Origin: Cafeteria roenbergensis
Lineage: Eukaryota > Sar > Bigyra > Bicosoecida > Cafeteriaceae
Direction: 5' to 3'
DNA: 64,000 nucleotides
Assembly (NCBI GenBank): GCA_008330645.1
Contig: VLTN01000001.1
Location: 1,426,001 to 1,490,000, forward strand
The notes below the pieces were generated by a model that worked only from the letters and a program-made list of their open reading frames with translations, searched no databases and was not told where the DNA came from. Below are positions 31,492 to 43,058 of this stretch, one piece after another. Position numbers and translations under genes: made by a program. How positions within the stretch are numbered: the first letter of the stretch is position 1; each line of letters starts with the position of its first letter.

Positions 31492-32253
31492 GGCTTGGGG
31501 CGCCAACGAGGGCCCAGTTTTCCGGCCGCGGCGCAGTGCGCGTATGATGAGGCAGTCGGCCCGGCGAGGCTGCAGCTCGCCGGCCGAGCTTGCCCCGGCA
31601 GCTTCGAGTTTTTTTGAATAGGTCATCCCAGCGATTGCAAGGGGCTCTCCCGCATTGGATCAGTCAGTTTCAAGTTTTTTTGAGTGCTGCCCGAGCAGCT
31701 CTGCAGCAACCACTCAGCGCGCATTGCACTGCTCACTCGCGCGCAGCCACGCGCCCCCCGGCTGCAAGACGCTAACCAATCGCGCGGCGCACTGGGACGG
31801 ACGCGCCAGCGCTGCCCGGACCGGGGCCAACGATGTCGCTTTCCGCCCTGGGCCGCCCCATTCCCATCAGCCGCCAAACCGCGCGTGGCTCTGAGCGAGG
31901 AGACGTGCTGCGCATTGTGGCCTGCGAGAATGGTGAGCCTGCTCTTGGTCGGTGTCTGCAGTGCGCTCTCGAGAAGCGAGGGTGACGCCCTTGCTGCCGG
32001 CGGCTTCGGCGTCGGGGCGTGAAGCGCGCGGTCGCCCAGCGAGCGTGTTCGGTGGCCGACCTTCCCGCCCCCTGCCTCGGTTCACCGGCCGACTGCGCGG
32101 CCCGCCCCTGGCTGCAGCACCTCAGCGCCGGGTCTCGCTGCCTGGCCGCGTGGTGTGCCCGGTTCGCGCCAGTCGGGCACCGCGAGGGTTGGCGGCCACC
32201 ATTTGCCACTGGCTCACAGCTTCAGTTCGCCTCGCCTCAAGCGCGCTCGTGTG
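31492..32253. other. Intergenic region with duplicated poly-T motif
   Basis: It separates two plus-strand genes. No protein-like frame with an ATG is seen before 32254. Two near-identical 15-bp motifs, TTCGAGTTTTTTTGA at 31603-31617 and TTCAAGTTTTTTTGA at 31669-31683, lie 66 bp apart just after the upstream stop codon, where transcript ends would be expected. Confidence 0.45.
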
Positions 32254-33064
32254 ATGCGGTCCAAGCCCCGTCTCCCCCCCCCCTCCCGCGCAGCACTTCG
32301 CCAGCAGCATGGCCTGCCCCTTGTTGACAGCAAGCGGCTGGTTTCCTCGCGCCAGTGCTTGGTGTCCGCCGGCGCAGGCTCGAGCTCCGCTGCGTCGTCG
32401 GCCGAGGCTGCCCGCGCGCGACCCGCCTCCAGCGAGTGCGACGGCGCCGGTGAGACAAGCAGCGCCGAGGACGGCGCTCCCAGCAGCAGTTGGGGCTGGC
32501 ACGCCCGCGTTGCCGCTTTTGCACGCGCCACGGCTTGGGAGCAGGCTGCGGCTGCCGATGCGGCGGTGGACGACGAGCTGGAGACTGCGAGCCGACTCGC
32601 AGCCCCAGCCGCCCTCAGCCCGTCTGCGGGCCACACCGGAGACCACAGCGGCCGCCAAACTCCCTGCCCAGGCAGCCATCATCAGCCCGGCGAGGCCGTC
32701 GTGTCGGTGGGCGACGGCCCCTCGAGCGACGCACGCAGCTGCTCCAGCCTGCCCCGGTTGGCAGGACCCGCGCTGGCGGCCCGACACGCCACCGGTGGCG
32801 TGTCTCTCACCCCCTCACCCCCCGCTGGCGCCAGCAGCCTGCTAGCCTCCCCCTCCCCACAAGCGCTGGCGCGCTGCTCGGCGAGGGCTGGCTCGTCCCC
32901 CGCTGACGTCGGATGCCGGCCTCCACCGTGCCGCCGCGCAGCGGCTCTGCCGCTGAGGTTGCTCCCTCGCGCTGCGAGCCAGTCGCTGCTGTCGGCGGCG
33001 GCGGCAGCAGCTGCCAAGGCCGTTGCAGGAAGCCAGCAGCAGCTGCGCTTCCCGCCGCAGCAGC

Positions 33065-33141
<77 letters not shown>

Positions 33142-35511
33142 TTGACGTCACTTGCCTCGCTGGCAAGTGCCGCGGCGGCATCTCCCCGCCGTATTTCGGG
33201 GCCGCTGCCCGCATCGTTCAGCCGTCGCGGGGGACGCATGGGCACGGCCAGCTCGCCGCCTCGCAAGGCCAGCTCGCCGCCCCGCACGGCCAGCTCGCCG
33301 CCTCGCAAGGCGGGCCAGCAGACGCGCAGTCCGCCCGTCTACCGCGCCCCCAAGCGGCAGCGCGCCCTAGCCGCGGCTCTGGCGGAGGCGTGTACCGCTC
33401 CTGCCGCCGCCGCCGCTGCCAACGCGGCCTCCCCCACTCTCTCTCTGGATGGCCGGGCCTGGTCGCCCGCGCTCGCGCCGCGGCTTCCCGCACCACCTGG
33501 TCCGTCGACGGCGGCGGCATGGCCGCCCGCCTCCCAGACGTCACCGCAGCCGTCGGCGGCGCTGCGCTCAGACCACGCCCCCCCAGCGGTCCCCGCCGCC
33601 GCGGGCGACACGGGCCTCTCTGCCCCTGCCGCGGTGCCTGCCGCTGGCTCGGGGCTGGGCCCGCCGGGCGGGGAGTCGCTGCCCTCTGGTCCTCCCGCCA
33701 AGCGACCGCGCAGCTGCCGGACTGCGGTGCTGATGGGTGGCCCTGTTGCCGGGCATGCTGCTGCGCAAGCAGCCGACTCGCGCAGCCCTGGCAACAGCAG
33801 CAGCAACAACAACAACAATAGCAATTGCTTCGGCAGCAGCAGCAGCAGTCGCAACAGCAGTAGCAGCAGCAGCAGTGCCGCTGCCGCCGCTGCCGCCGCT
33901 GCCGCCAGCACAGCCAGCGCAGCCAGAAGCCGGGCCAGCCATGCGCATCCCGCTGTGAGGGGCTCGCTGCTGAGCCTCTGGGGTCCGCTGCGCCCTGCCC
34001 ACACCGCGCCCAGCGCCTCCAGCGCCGGGTCAGCAGCCGGCCCGGCCGACCAGTACAGCGAGGGAGAGCGACGCGTCCTCGACGCGGTGATGGCGGACGT
34101 GGCCTCGTTCATCGACGCGGCCCTGCCCTCCAGGGCTGGCGGACCGGCCGCCTTCCCGACGCAGCAGCAGCAGGCGGGCCGCGACGGAGGAGGAGGCGGG
34201 GCTGTGGCCGCAGCCTCTCGCGCGAGCACCGGCGCGAGCGGGGCTGTGCCGAGCCGCCGGGACACCGCGTCGCTCCCCGCTGCGTCCCCAGCGACGTCAA
34301 CCGCCGAGTCGGTGGGCGAATCGAGGGCCGTGTCCGCCGGCGACGCGGCGCTGGCCTCTGCGAGCTGGGACCGCTCCCCCTGCGCCTCCCCGGCCACGCA
34401 GGCGCCCGAGCTCACGGGCAGCGGGTCCGGCGGCCGCGCGCTGCTTCTGCCGGTCGAGCCGGCGACGTGCGGGTCCGTGGCGGGAAGCGCGACGTGGGGG
34501 CCGTGCGGGTCGGAGCGGGGTAGCGAGGCCGGCAGCGCGCTGCTGGCCTGCGAGGGGGGCAGCCGGCCGCTGTTTTTGCCGAGCGCGCGGCTCGCGTCGT
34601 CGGGCGACAGCGTTGGCTCCAACCTGTCCAGCACGCACGCGCCAAGGGCGCCAGCCGGGGGCGGCCGGGACGATTCCGAGGAGGACGAGGCCGAACAGGA
34701 GGAGGAGGCGCGGCAGGCTGTGGCGCGGGTGTTCCGGTCTGCTGGCAGCGGCAGCGGCTACCGCTTCCCACGCAGCAGGAGGGGTGCGTCGGCCTTCATT
34801 GCAGCCGTGCACAGGCGGGCGGCGGACACTATTCCGGCGGACCGTCTGCGTGCCAGGCCGGGCCCGGGGGCCCAGGACGATGCCCGGAGGTGCTCCCGTG
34901 CAGGCGAGAGCGCCAGCTTTGCGGGCAGTCGTCACGGCGCCAGCGGCGGCCGAGGGGCCGGTGGCGGCGGCGGCGGCGCGCTGCCCTCTACGGCCTCGTC
35001 ATCCTCGTCCTCGTCCTCGTCGCCAGCGTCAGCGTCATCGACTGCCCCGTTTTCGTCGGACGCCTCGTCCGCCTCGGCTTGCAGGGAGGCGGCTCCAGGC
35101 ATGCCGCTTCGCCGGTCGCGGCGGCTGGCCCAGCGGCGGGCCATCGACGTGGCCGAGCTCTCCCCCGCGCAGCGCCGCACCCTCGTGGAGGTCACCTCGC
35201 CCGGTGTGGCCGGCAGCAGGCACCCCAGGGGCCCCGACGGGCGCAGCTGCTCGCTGCTGAGGCTCGCATCCACCAGCAGGCGCGCTGCCGTCAACCTGGC
35301 GGCCGCCGCGGTGGCCATCGGCGAGGATCCTTCCAGGCTGACGTCCACCCCAAACCCTGCCGCGCACCGCATGTGGGACGGCGGCGACGAGGCGGATGGC
35401 GGCTGGGAGCAGTACTGCAGCGTTCCGGCGGCCCACCCGACGGGGGCGTCGTCGCTCGCGACGCTTCCGGGCGGGGCGTCGCCGCGCGCCATCGTGGCCG
35501 GGCGCCACTAG
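32254..35511 (+). CDS. Low-complexity protein with polyQ, polyN/S and polyA tracts, unrecognised
   Basis: An open frame of 1,085 residues from the first in-frame ATG at 32254; no domain is recognisable. Composition is Ser/Ala/Pro/Arg-rich with several homopolymers: 24 pure CAG codons (33067-33138), a triplicated SSPPRKA/SSPPRTA motif (33247-33309), an Asn-rich stretch (33804-33826), and mixed Ser and Ala runs to 33912. Two more ordered patches stand out: EGERRVLDAVMADVASFIDAAL around nt 34063-34130 and RRSRRLAQRRAIDVAELSPAQRR around nt 35107-35175, the latter basic and possibly nucleic-acid-binding or a nuclear signal. An acidic patch (DDSEEDEAEQEEE) lies at nt 34669-34710. A nuclear regulatory protein would fit but this is inference. 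Gene-like codon use and an uninterrupted 3.2-kb frame support its reality. Confidence 0.55.
33067..33138. repeat. (CAG)24 microsatellite in coding sequence
   Basis: Twenty-four uninterrupted CAG triplets, read as polyglutamine in the host gene. A further CAG-rich, interrupted stretch (CAGCAGCAACAAC) lies at about 33790-33880. Confidence 0.95.
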
Positions 35512-35944
35512 CACCATCGGCAGATGGCCGATGCGAGTGGTGCATTGCCACGGCTAGTCGCACACGCGCGACGCGGCGGCCCGAGTGACGCGCTTCGGGA
35601 GCTGGTTGGGCGTTTCAATGCCACGTTGAGCGAAGTCGCGCCCGCACAGCGTCACAGCGCGCGACCAGCGCGAGGCACGCCGGCGAAGCGAATGCGGCCA
35701 GCGGATGGCTTGCTCCATCGCACGCACCGTCTCTCGGCTTGCAAGGCCACACAGAGGGCACTTCCCGGAATCCAACACTCGACTCATCTGGCGCCCGCGC
35801 CTGAACCGCGCTGGGCTGGCTAGGGAGCAGGGGTGTGCGACTGCGCGACCATACACCACCGCTGGTTTGAAGCAGCAGACTGCAGCACGCAAAAGACACG
35901 CAGGGTAAACGGAGATTCAAGCAGCTGCTGCGGCGCCCGCTGCG
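35512..35944. other. Convergent 3' region, polyQ gene / RFC2
   Basis: A 433-bp gap between two genes read towards each other. No protein-like frame, repeat or RNA gene was recognised. Confidence 0.4.
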
Positions 35945-37687
35945 TCACGCGGCCTTGGAGCCATGCGCCATTGCCCGCTGGTGGATGCGCGCGCACATGC
36001 CCTGCAGCTGCAGGATGCTCGTGAGGCCGTCCGCCACCCTCATCTGCGTGAATCCGATCTCCTTGAGCACGTCAAGCAGCAGCGGCTCATCCAGGTCCAG
36101 CGTGCGGGCCACGCGGAACACCGTCTGCACGATGTCCTGCGACGAGTAGCCCTCTGTCCACAATGACCGCAGCGACCTGCGTGCAAGGCAAGAGTTGGGG
36201 AGGAGGGACGGGGGGGGGGGCGCATCGGCTCGTCCCAAGCCATGCCGCATTGCTCTGGCGATGCGATGCCGGCACAGTCGACGCCTGGCGACGGCAGCAT
36301 GGCTCACGCGAGCGCGGCGTCGAGGTCGCCCTTGACAGCGGCATCCACAATGGTCCGCACGGTCATAGGGTGCGGCTGGTCGCAAACGCGCATCACGTTC
36401 GCCGCCGTGACGCTGCCAAATCCCGCAAACGTGGACTGCAGGTTGTTGAGGGCCTGGCGCATGTCGCCCTCGCTCGTGAACAGGATGGCAGCCATGCCGT
36501 CCTTGTCCGAGGGCACGCTCTCAGCGTCGCACACTTCGCGGAGCCGCTTCACAACGTCAAAGTCGCTGATCCGGCTGTATCGGAGCACTGCGCACCTCGA
36601 CTGGATGGGCTCAATGATCTTTGTGGAGTTGTTGCAGGCCAGGGCAAACCGCGTGGTGGAGCTAAACACCTCCATGGTGCGCCGCAGCGCCTGCTGGGCC
36701 GACGCAGTCATGCTGTCGGCCTCGTCGAGGATGATGATCTTGTGCCTGCCGGGGGGCAGCGTCACCTTCTTCTGTGCAAAGACCTTGATCTTGTTCCGCA
36801 CCACGTCGATGCCTCTGCGGGTAGCAGCGCAGGGGTGCCTCACACCGGCGCTTGTCGGCGCGTGCCAAGCCAGTCCGTGCCGGCGCGCAGCCAGCGGAGA
36901 GCGGGCCAGGCGCTCACCTGTCGTCGCTGGCGTTCAGCTCCAGCACAGCGTCCTTCATCGCCGGGCCCAGCAGCGCCCTAGCCAGGCACAGCACGCTCGT
37001 GGTCTTCCCCGTGCCAGGAGGGCCCTGCGAGCGGGGGACAGCGCGCGTTGGAGCGGCAGGAGCGCAGCACGCGCAAGGGCATTGCACTCGCAACGGGCAG
37101 GTCGGGAGCCTGCGTGTGAGGCTCTTCCCCGCCCACGGCAGCCGCACCGTGCACTCCAGTCTCCTGGCCGGAGAAGTGCGTGCGTGGCAGCCGGCGCAGG
37201 GCTCACAGCGAGAATCATGTTGTTCATGTTGCCCTCCTCGCCGATGATTTTCAAGCGCTCCACGATGGGCTCGTTGCCGACAATATCCGCCAGCTGCGCA
37301 ACACAGGAGCTCGAGCAAACGGACCTTTCCCCAGTGAGACGTTTGCCGAAGAGGGAGGGCGGTCGCGCTTCGGAGGCGCCGTGCGCAGCAGCCAGTTTTG
37401 AACTGCCCGGCAGCGACCCGGGCGCGAAGCCGCCGGCGCCGGCGCTGGGCCTCAACGGCGGGGAGCTGAGAGCCAACTCAGAGAATGCGCGGCCCGGGCC
37501 GCGAAGGGCGCGGCCTCACCTCCTTGGGACGGTACTTTTCCACCCAGGGCATCTCGAGGCTGAGCGTGCCAGGCGTGGCGGCCTTGGAGGAAGCCGCCGC
37601 CAAAGCTGCTCCTGCTGCAGGAGCGCGCGTCGCGGCCGCAGAAGAGGAGGACGAGCTGCTCGACGACGAGCCCACAACTGCCGCCAT
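35945..37687 (-). CDS. RFC2: Replication factor C small subunit (RFC2 type), five exons
   Basis: An AAA+ ATPase subunit of the RFC clamp loader that opens PCNA and places it on primed DNA. Exons 37687-37520, 37293-37207, 37024-36918, 36814-36308 and 36176-35945 join in phase to 366 residues. Motifs: [20 protein letters not shown] (RFC box II), Walker [10 protein letters not shown] at about residue 86, [17 protein letters not shown], Walker [12 protein letters not shown], arginine-finger motif [12 protein letters not shown], sensor 2 region [14 protein letters not shown], and C-terminal collar residues [31 protein letters not shown] and the QSTFAGFG block match human RFC2 (yeast Rfc4) better than the other small subunits. 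A Ser/Ala-rich N-terminal 45 residues is non-conserved. GARS lies upstream on the same strand. Confidence 0.96.
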
Positions 37688-37928
37688 GGCTCGCGGGGCT
37701 GCGGGCGAGTGGTTGTGAGGCGATGCGCGGGTTTAGCCGGCAGAGCAGCGGCAGCAGCAGCAGCCTCGAGCCGCTTGGCTTGGTTGGGTGCCCTCGTCGC
37801 GCGCGCGATGCAAACACGAACAAGCAGCCACGAAGACTTGCAGACACAAAAGTACATCAAAGTGCAGCGAGGGGCGCGAGCGACGCGGGCATCCATGGAG
37901 CCAAGAGACCACAAGCGGGTTCGCCGGC

Positions 37929-40900
37929 TCAGAGGATGGACACCGCGGGGCGCGCGAAGCGGCCAATCTTGCGGTCGCCGCCCTCCATCACCACGGCCTC
38001 GGCACCCTTGGCAGTCCCGGTGATGGACGTGGGCAGACCATGGGAGCGGTCGAACACCTTGGGGCTGACGGCCGCCGCCGGGGCAGCGGGGCTGGCAGCA
38101 AAGGCGCTGGACACTGCGCCCGCAGCAGCGGCGACGGCGCCGGTGACAGCGCCCACGACGGCGCTGGAGACGCTGGTGGCTGCGTCCGCGCCGGCCGCAC
38201 GGGCCTCAACGCTCTCCCACGTGTCCTCACCGCGGCACATGGCGCCGATGGTGGCGGCGAGGTCCGAGAGCGCCACGCGGATCTGGCGCATGCTGTCGCG
38301 CTCGCGGACGGTCACGGTGCCCTCCGTGGTGGTGACGCCGTCGATGGTGACGGCGAAGGGCACGCCGACCTCATCGGCGCGGGCGTACTTGCGGCCGATG
38401 GCCACGCCCGAGTCGTCGACGATGACCGAGAGGCCGGCTGCCGTGAGCGCGGAGCGGGCGCGGTGCAGGAACTCGTCGGGGATGCGGCTGTCCACGGCCA
38501 TGACTGCCGCCTTGAACGGGGCCACCTCGGCCGGGAAGCCAAACACGCCGCGGGCCTCGTCGTCGGGGCGCACGTAGAAGGTGTGCTCGAACACGCCCTG
38601 CATCACGCGGCCGATGCCGAACGACGGCTCGATCACGGACGGGGTGAACTTGCGCATGGTCACCTTGCGCGTGCACTCCTTGAAGGTCAGGTCGCCTTCG
38701 ACGAGCTCGAACTCCGTGCCCTCGACCGTCACGGTCACGGGGCCGGCGTCAGCCTGCGCCTTGATGGCGGCCACGCCCTCGCCGTCCAGCTCGGAGAGGA
38801 ACGACAGCAGCGGCTTGGCGGCCTTCTTGTACCGCTTGCCAAGGGCGCCCTTGTTGGGGATGCAGGACAGCTCCGTGACGGTGACGGGCTCGGGCAGGCG
38901 CTCCGAGGCCTCGAGCGAGGTCTTGCGGGCGCGCGCGTGCACGTCCAAGTCGTAGCAAGAGCGGTCGGCGTGGCCGACGCACTCCACCCAGCCGCTGGCC
39001 ATGAGGATCTCGGCGTCCCAGCAGTCGGTGGCGTAGTGGGCCATCTCAGTGCGCAGGTGCTGGCGGAACCGGAGGCCTGCGGGCTTGATGCCGCTGGCGA
39101 AGAGGAAGCGCTGCGTGCGGGCGAGGAAGTAGCCGAGGGTCTCGTTGTCGACCAGCTTGGAGGCCACGGCGTCGCCGATGGTCATCTGCACGGTCTTGCC
39201 GTCCGTGGTCTGGTTGGTGGCCGGGAAGAGGGTCATCACATCCGAGGCGACGCTGGCAAACTTGGGGTGCTCCTTGCGCTCCGGGTGCACGAAGTGCTCG
39301 ATCTCGGCCATGGTGAACTCGCGGACGCGGAGCAGGCCGTTGCGCGGCGCAATCTCGTTGCGGTACGCGCTGCCAATCTGAGTGGCGGCAAAGGGCACGC
39401 GGCCGCCGTTGTAGTCGAGGAGGCGGCGGAAGTTCATGAACATGCCCTGGGCCGTCTCCGGGCGCAGGAAGCCGCGAAGGTCGCCGGCGGGGCCGATGGA
39501 CGTGGCGAACATCAAGTTGAACGGGAACGGGTCCTCGGCGAAGGCCTCACCCGTGGACGGGGACACCACGCCGAGGGCGCGGAGGTGGCCGCCGAGCTCC
39601 TCGGGCGTGAAGGCGTCGGCCATGGCGCGGATCTGGCGCAGCTCCTCGCGGCGATCCGGGGTCATCTCGCTGTCCTTCTTGACCAGATCCTGCGAGGCGG
39701 AAGTGGCAGCAAAAGGCGACAGAAGGGGGATCGGGGGGAGTCGTTGCCAAGCGGCGCCTCCACGACGCAAGACGCGAAGCTCGAACGCGGGCCGGAGGGG
39801 GTAAGGGTAGTGGTCGACATGCTGCTCGGAAAGAGCCAGAATTTTCTGACTCGCTCGTTTCTACTCAGCGGAATTTCGTACTGACGTGCAATAAGTGGAT
39901 CTCGTCATTGCATCAGCCGACCATTTCCCTGCCTCCCCAGGATCGGGCATTCCCGGGGCGTTCCCACCTCCCTCCACTTGAAGGCCTGCATCTGGCCCCC
40001 GGACAGAGCCGGAGCTCAGGCAGGCGCGGCACGACGATGGCTCAGGGATAGAACAATGATGTTCCTCCACAGCAGGCAGGACTACGCAAGCCCCCAAGGG
40101 GAGTGCGCAGCCATGCCCGTCAGGAACAAAAAATGATATCGTCACAGCCATGCATGGTCGCACGTGGCAAGGGGTGGGGGGCGGGGCCGGACGCGAAGGG
40201 GAGGCGGCGGCGGCGATGGCGACTCACGTCGATCGCGTCCTCGAGCAGCTTGTCGGCGCGGAAGCACTCGCCAGCAGAGTCCTTGACCATGAGGTCAGTG
40301 AACTTGTCGACGTGCCCGGAGGTCTTGAGCACAGGCTCCGGGGTCAGGGTCGTGCACTCGAGCTGGAGCATGCCCTCCTCGTAGACGAAATGCCGGCGCC
40401 AGAACGCAAGGAGGTTGTCCTTGAAGGCAGTGCCCGGGGGGCCAAAGTCGTACAGGCCAGCAACGCCGTTGTACAGCTCGAACGAGGGCACCACGAACAT
40501 GCGGCGCGTGAGCGTGTTGTCCAGCGCCTCCTTGGGAACGTCCCACTTGTCCTCGCCACCCTCGGCCTCCATGGCAGCCTTGAGCGCGGCCTTGAGGTCC
40601 TTGAGCTTGGCCACGTCGGCGGCGAGCTCGTCCTGCGAAGCAGCGGAGTCGCGGGGGAGGGCAGGCGGGGCCGGGGTTGGAGGCGTGTGGCGGGGCGCGG
40701 GCGGCGGAGGTGCGCGACTGGAATCGCCACGTTGGGCGGAACTGTCGTCCCGCTGCACGCCGATCGCCCGCAAACTCCCGGGAGGCCATCCCGCCGCAAC
40801 GGGCCTCCCGCCAAGGGAGCGCAAACGCACCGCAACAGCAGATGCCTGCCGGCGCGACCCCGTTGCCGGCGCGGCGGCTGAGCGGGGGAGCGCGAGAGCG

Positions 40901-41036
40901 AGGGCGACCAATTCCTCACCTTGTTCTTGCCAGCCGCCTTCATGTCGCGGATGAGGCCGCCCTGAGTTGCCACCTGGGCGTACAGCTCCGCCGCAGTGGG
41001 GCCAGCGGCGCTGGAGGCAGCAGCAGACGCAGCCAT
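37929..41036 (-). CDS. GARS1: Glycyl-tRNA synthetase (eukaryotic alpha2 type), three exons
   Basis: Charges tRNA-Gly with glycine. Exons 41036-40920, 40632-40228 and 39689-37929 join in phase to 760 residues. The N-terminus carries a WHEP-like helical hairpin (AELYAQVATQGGLIRDMK ... KLKDLKAALKAAM). Class II motifs follow: FELYNGVAGLYDFGPPG, the glycine-specific FLRPETAQGMFMNF, motif 2 in SAYRNEIAPRNGLLRVREFT, EMAHYATDCWDAE, CADRSCYDL (here GHADRSCYDL), motif 3 in EPSFGIGRVMQGVFEHTF, and the anticodon-binding domain with GRKYARADEVGVPFAVTID and RERDSMRQIRV. After the usual end there is an extra tail of about 75 residues, Ala/Val-rich and then ending KIGRFARPAVSIL, that I do not find in the family. 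No mitochondrial presequence is obvious. Confidence 0.96.
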
Positions 41037-41521
41037 GTTCCAGGCGGGGTCGCCCTTTCAGGAGCAAAGTGCCGCGCAATCTTGCCGGCTTGCAGAGCGG
41101 CAAGGCTTATCTTCTGGCGCTGCAAATATTTCGCGGCGCGATGCGGTCGCGCCCCCCGGCCCCGGCGGAGCCGGCCCGGCGTCGCGCGGGGTAGCTCGCT
41201 CCTGCCAGCCCCATCGCTTGCGGGCGGGCTCGGGCGCGCATGCGTCGAGTGTGCGGGGCGAGTTCCGCCGCGAGGTGCACACGCAGGAACGGGGTTGGCT
41301 CAGCACGCAAGGACTGCGCACGGCGGCGCAACGAGAACACAGACACACTGTGGACACACACCAGACACGCAAGCCGCCACAGGGACAGAGGGGGAGCGGG
41401 CGCTCGTGCGGGGGGGGGCGGGTGGGCGCGGGGCGCGGGCGGCACGGAGCCGGGTGGCCCCACCCCCGACGCAGGCGACGGAGGTCGGGTCCTGGGCCGC
41501 TCAAGCGGGGCAGAGCCCTCT
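41037..41521. other. Intergenic region, RRS1 3' end / GARS promoter
   Basis: A 485-bp gap between two minus-strand genes. No conserved protein is seen. A run of G's lies at 41409-41418. It should hold the GARS promoter and the RRS1 transcript end. Confidence 0.4.
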
Positions 41522-42818
41522 TCACTTGCGGGGCTTGTCCTTGCGGAAGACGCGCGCGCCAGCAGCGCCGGGGCCAGCGGACTTGGCGCTGCGCTTCCCC
41601 GCGCCAGGCATCTTGGCGCCGCCGGCACCGGCGCCGTGCACCACTGAGCTGAGCACTGCCAGGTCGCGAGAGTGCTCTCCGGAGCCGGAGGGCGTTGCCG
41701 CGCGCTTCTTGTGGCGGACCGGGTCGCGGGGCGCCTCGGGCTCCCCTGGGAGGCGACGGTCGAAGCGGCCCATTGAGGCCGTGGCCACCTGCGCGGCGCG
41801 CACCCTCTTGCTCTTGTCGTGCTTCGTCTCGCCGGAGGGGCGGGGGCGCTTCTGCCTGCCCTGGCCGGTGATGCCGGAGACGTCGCCCTCGGACGCCTTC
41901 ATGGTCCTGGGGATGCCAACGGGAGTGCCGGCGGCGGCCGCCGCGGCCATCGACTCCGCGGAGCTGGCTGCCGCGCTGAGGGCCCTCCTGGCGGCGCCCT
42001 TGTTGCGCTCTGCGCGCTCGCGGTTCTTGAGGTTCTGCACCTTGTTCTTGAGGACGCGCTCCTGCTTCTTCAGCTCGCGCTCCTTGAACGGGTCGCTCAT
42101 GCCGTCGTCGCCGCCCTTCACCGGAATGGCCCAGTCCTTGGTGTCGTCGTTAGCACGCTGCGAGGCAAGCCAGGCGCGAAGGTGGGGGTGGCGAGGGGGC
42201 CTGTTGGGCACGGCACGGCACGCGCGGCCGTGCAAACTGCCGTCCGTGAGCGAACTGGGGAAAACAAACAACGAGCCAACGCCGCAGCGAGACCGCGGCC
42301 CAGGCGCTTACCTTGTAGCCCCAGCGCGGCGCCCACTCTCCGGTCTGCTCGTCCAGGACCATGCGCGAGCGCTTGGTCTTCTTGATGCCCTTTTCCTTGG
42401 CAAAGCGCTCCCACTTGGTCTCCGGGCGCGTCTCCGGCACAGGGAGCCGCCGAGGGATGTGCGTGCGCGCGCGCGGAAGAACGGCCATGGGCCCGTCCTC
42501 AGTTGCCTCGTACGGGAGCGCGAAAATGCGGCGGATGAGCAGCTGCACGCCCTCGCGGGCGACCACAGCGAGGTACTTTTCCTTCTTGGCAGATGCGAGC
42601 TTGGCGGCATCCACGGGGTGCGAGTCCAGAGCCGTGAGGTTGGCCTCGTCGTAGTCGAGGTCGTCGGCGCGCTTCACGCCAAGGGCGGCCAGCTCGGCCG
42701 CGGAGGCGGCGTCGCCTGCGGCAAACGCGCTGGGCGCGAGGTCTTCGGCACGGATCACGCCCTCCTCGCCGGCCTCGGCCCGGGCGGAGGCACCATCGGA
42801 GGAGCTCGACGCGGCCAT
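41522..42818 (-). CDS. RRS1: RRS1, ribosome biogenesis regulatory protein, two exons
   Basis: A nucleolar factor that, with RPF2, recruits the 5S RNP into pre-60S ribosomes. Exons 42818-42312 and 42157-41522 join in phase to 380 residues. The conserved RRS1 core is clear: DDLDYDEANLTALDSHPVD, LLIRRIFALP, VLPRARTHIPRRLPVPETR, TKWERFAKEKGIKKTKRSRMVLDEQTGEW, RWGYK then RANDDTKDWAIPV across the splice, DPFKERELKKQERVLKNKV and VATASMGRFDRRLPGE. The C-terminal 100 residues are basic (Lys/Arg-rich), as usual for the family. The intron donor is GTAAGC, one of the few departures from GTGAG here. An acceptor-like CCTCGCAG ends one base before the ATG, hinting at an intron in the 5' untranslated region. 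Confidence 0.95.
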
Positions 42819-43058
42819 ACTGCGAGGCCTCACAGTCGGTGTGAGTGCCCGGGCCCGCCGCCCGCGGCGGCCAGCGCGACCAGGAAGCACCTCCTCTTCG
42901 TGTAGAGCCGCTTGCGCGTCGAGGCGAGGCAATGCTTGCCACACGCGAATATCCCGGTTGCCCCTGCTGCGCAAGCCACTCGAGCGAGCCGTCAGCGGGG
43001 TGACCGCTGCGCCTGGCCTGGGCGAGCTGCCGCCCCTGCAGCCGACCTCGCGGCCGTG
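42819..43058. promoter_or_regulatory. 240-bp divergent promoter, RRS1 / secreted-protein gene
   Basis: Start codons of two oppositely read genes lie 240 bp apart, so both promoters share this stretch. No TATA box. Acceptor-like CTCGCAG (minus strand, next to RRS1) and CCTGCAG (plus strand, 43035-43041) sit close to the two ATGs. Confidence 0.45.

Noticed and set aside
37788-39884. A 698-codon open frame on the plus strand
   Set aside because: It is antisense to the glycyl-tRNA synthetase exons and reads as His/Gly/Leu/Ala-rich filler (the reverse complement of codons with G or C at the third base).
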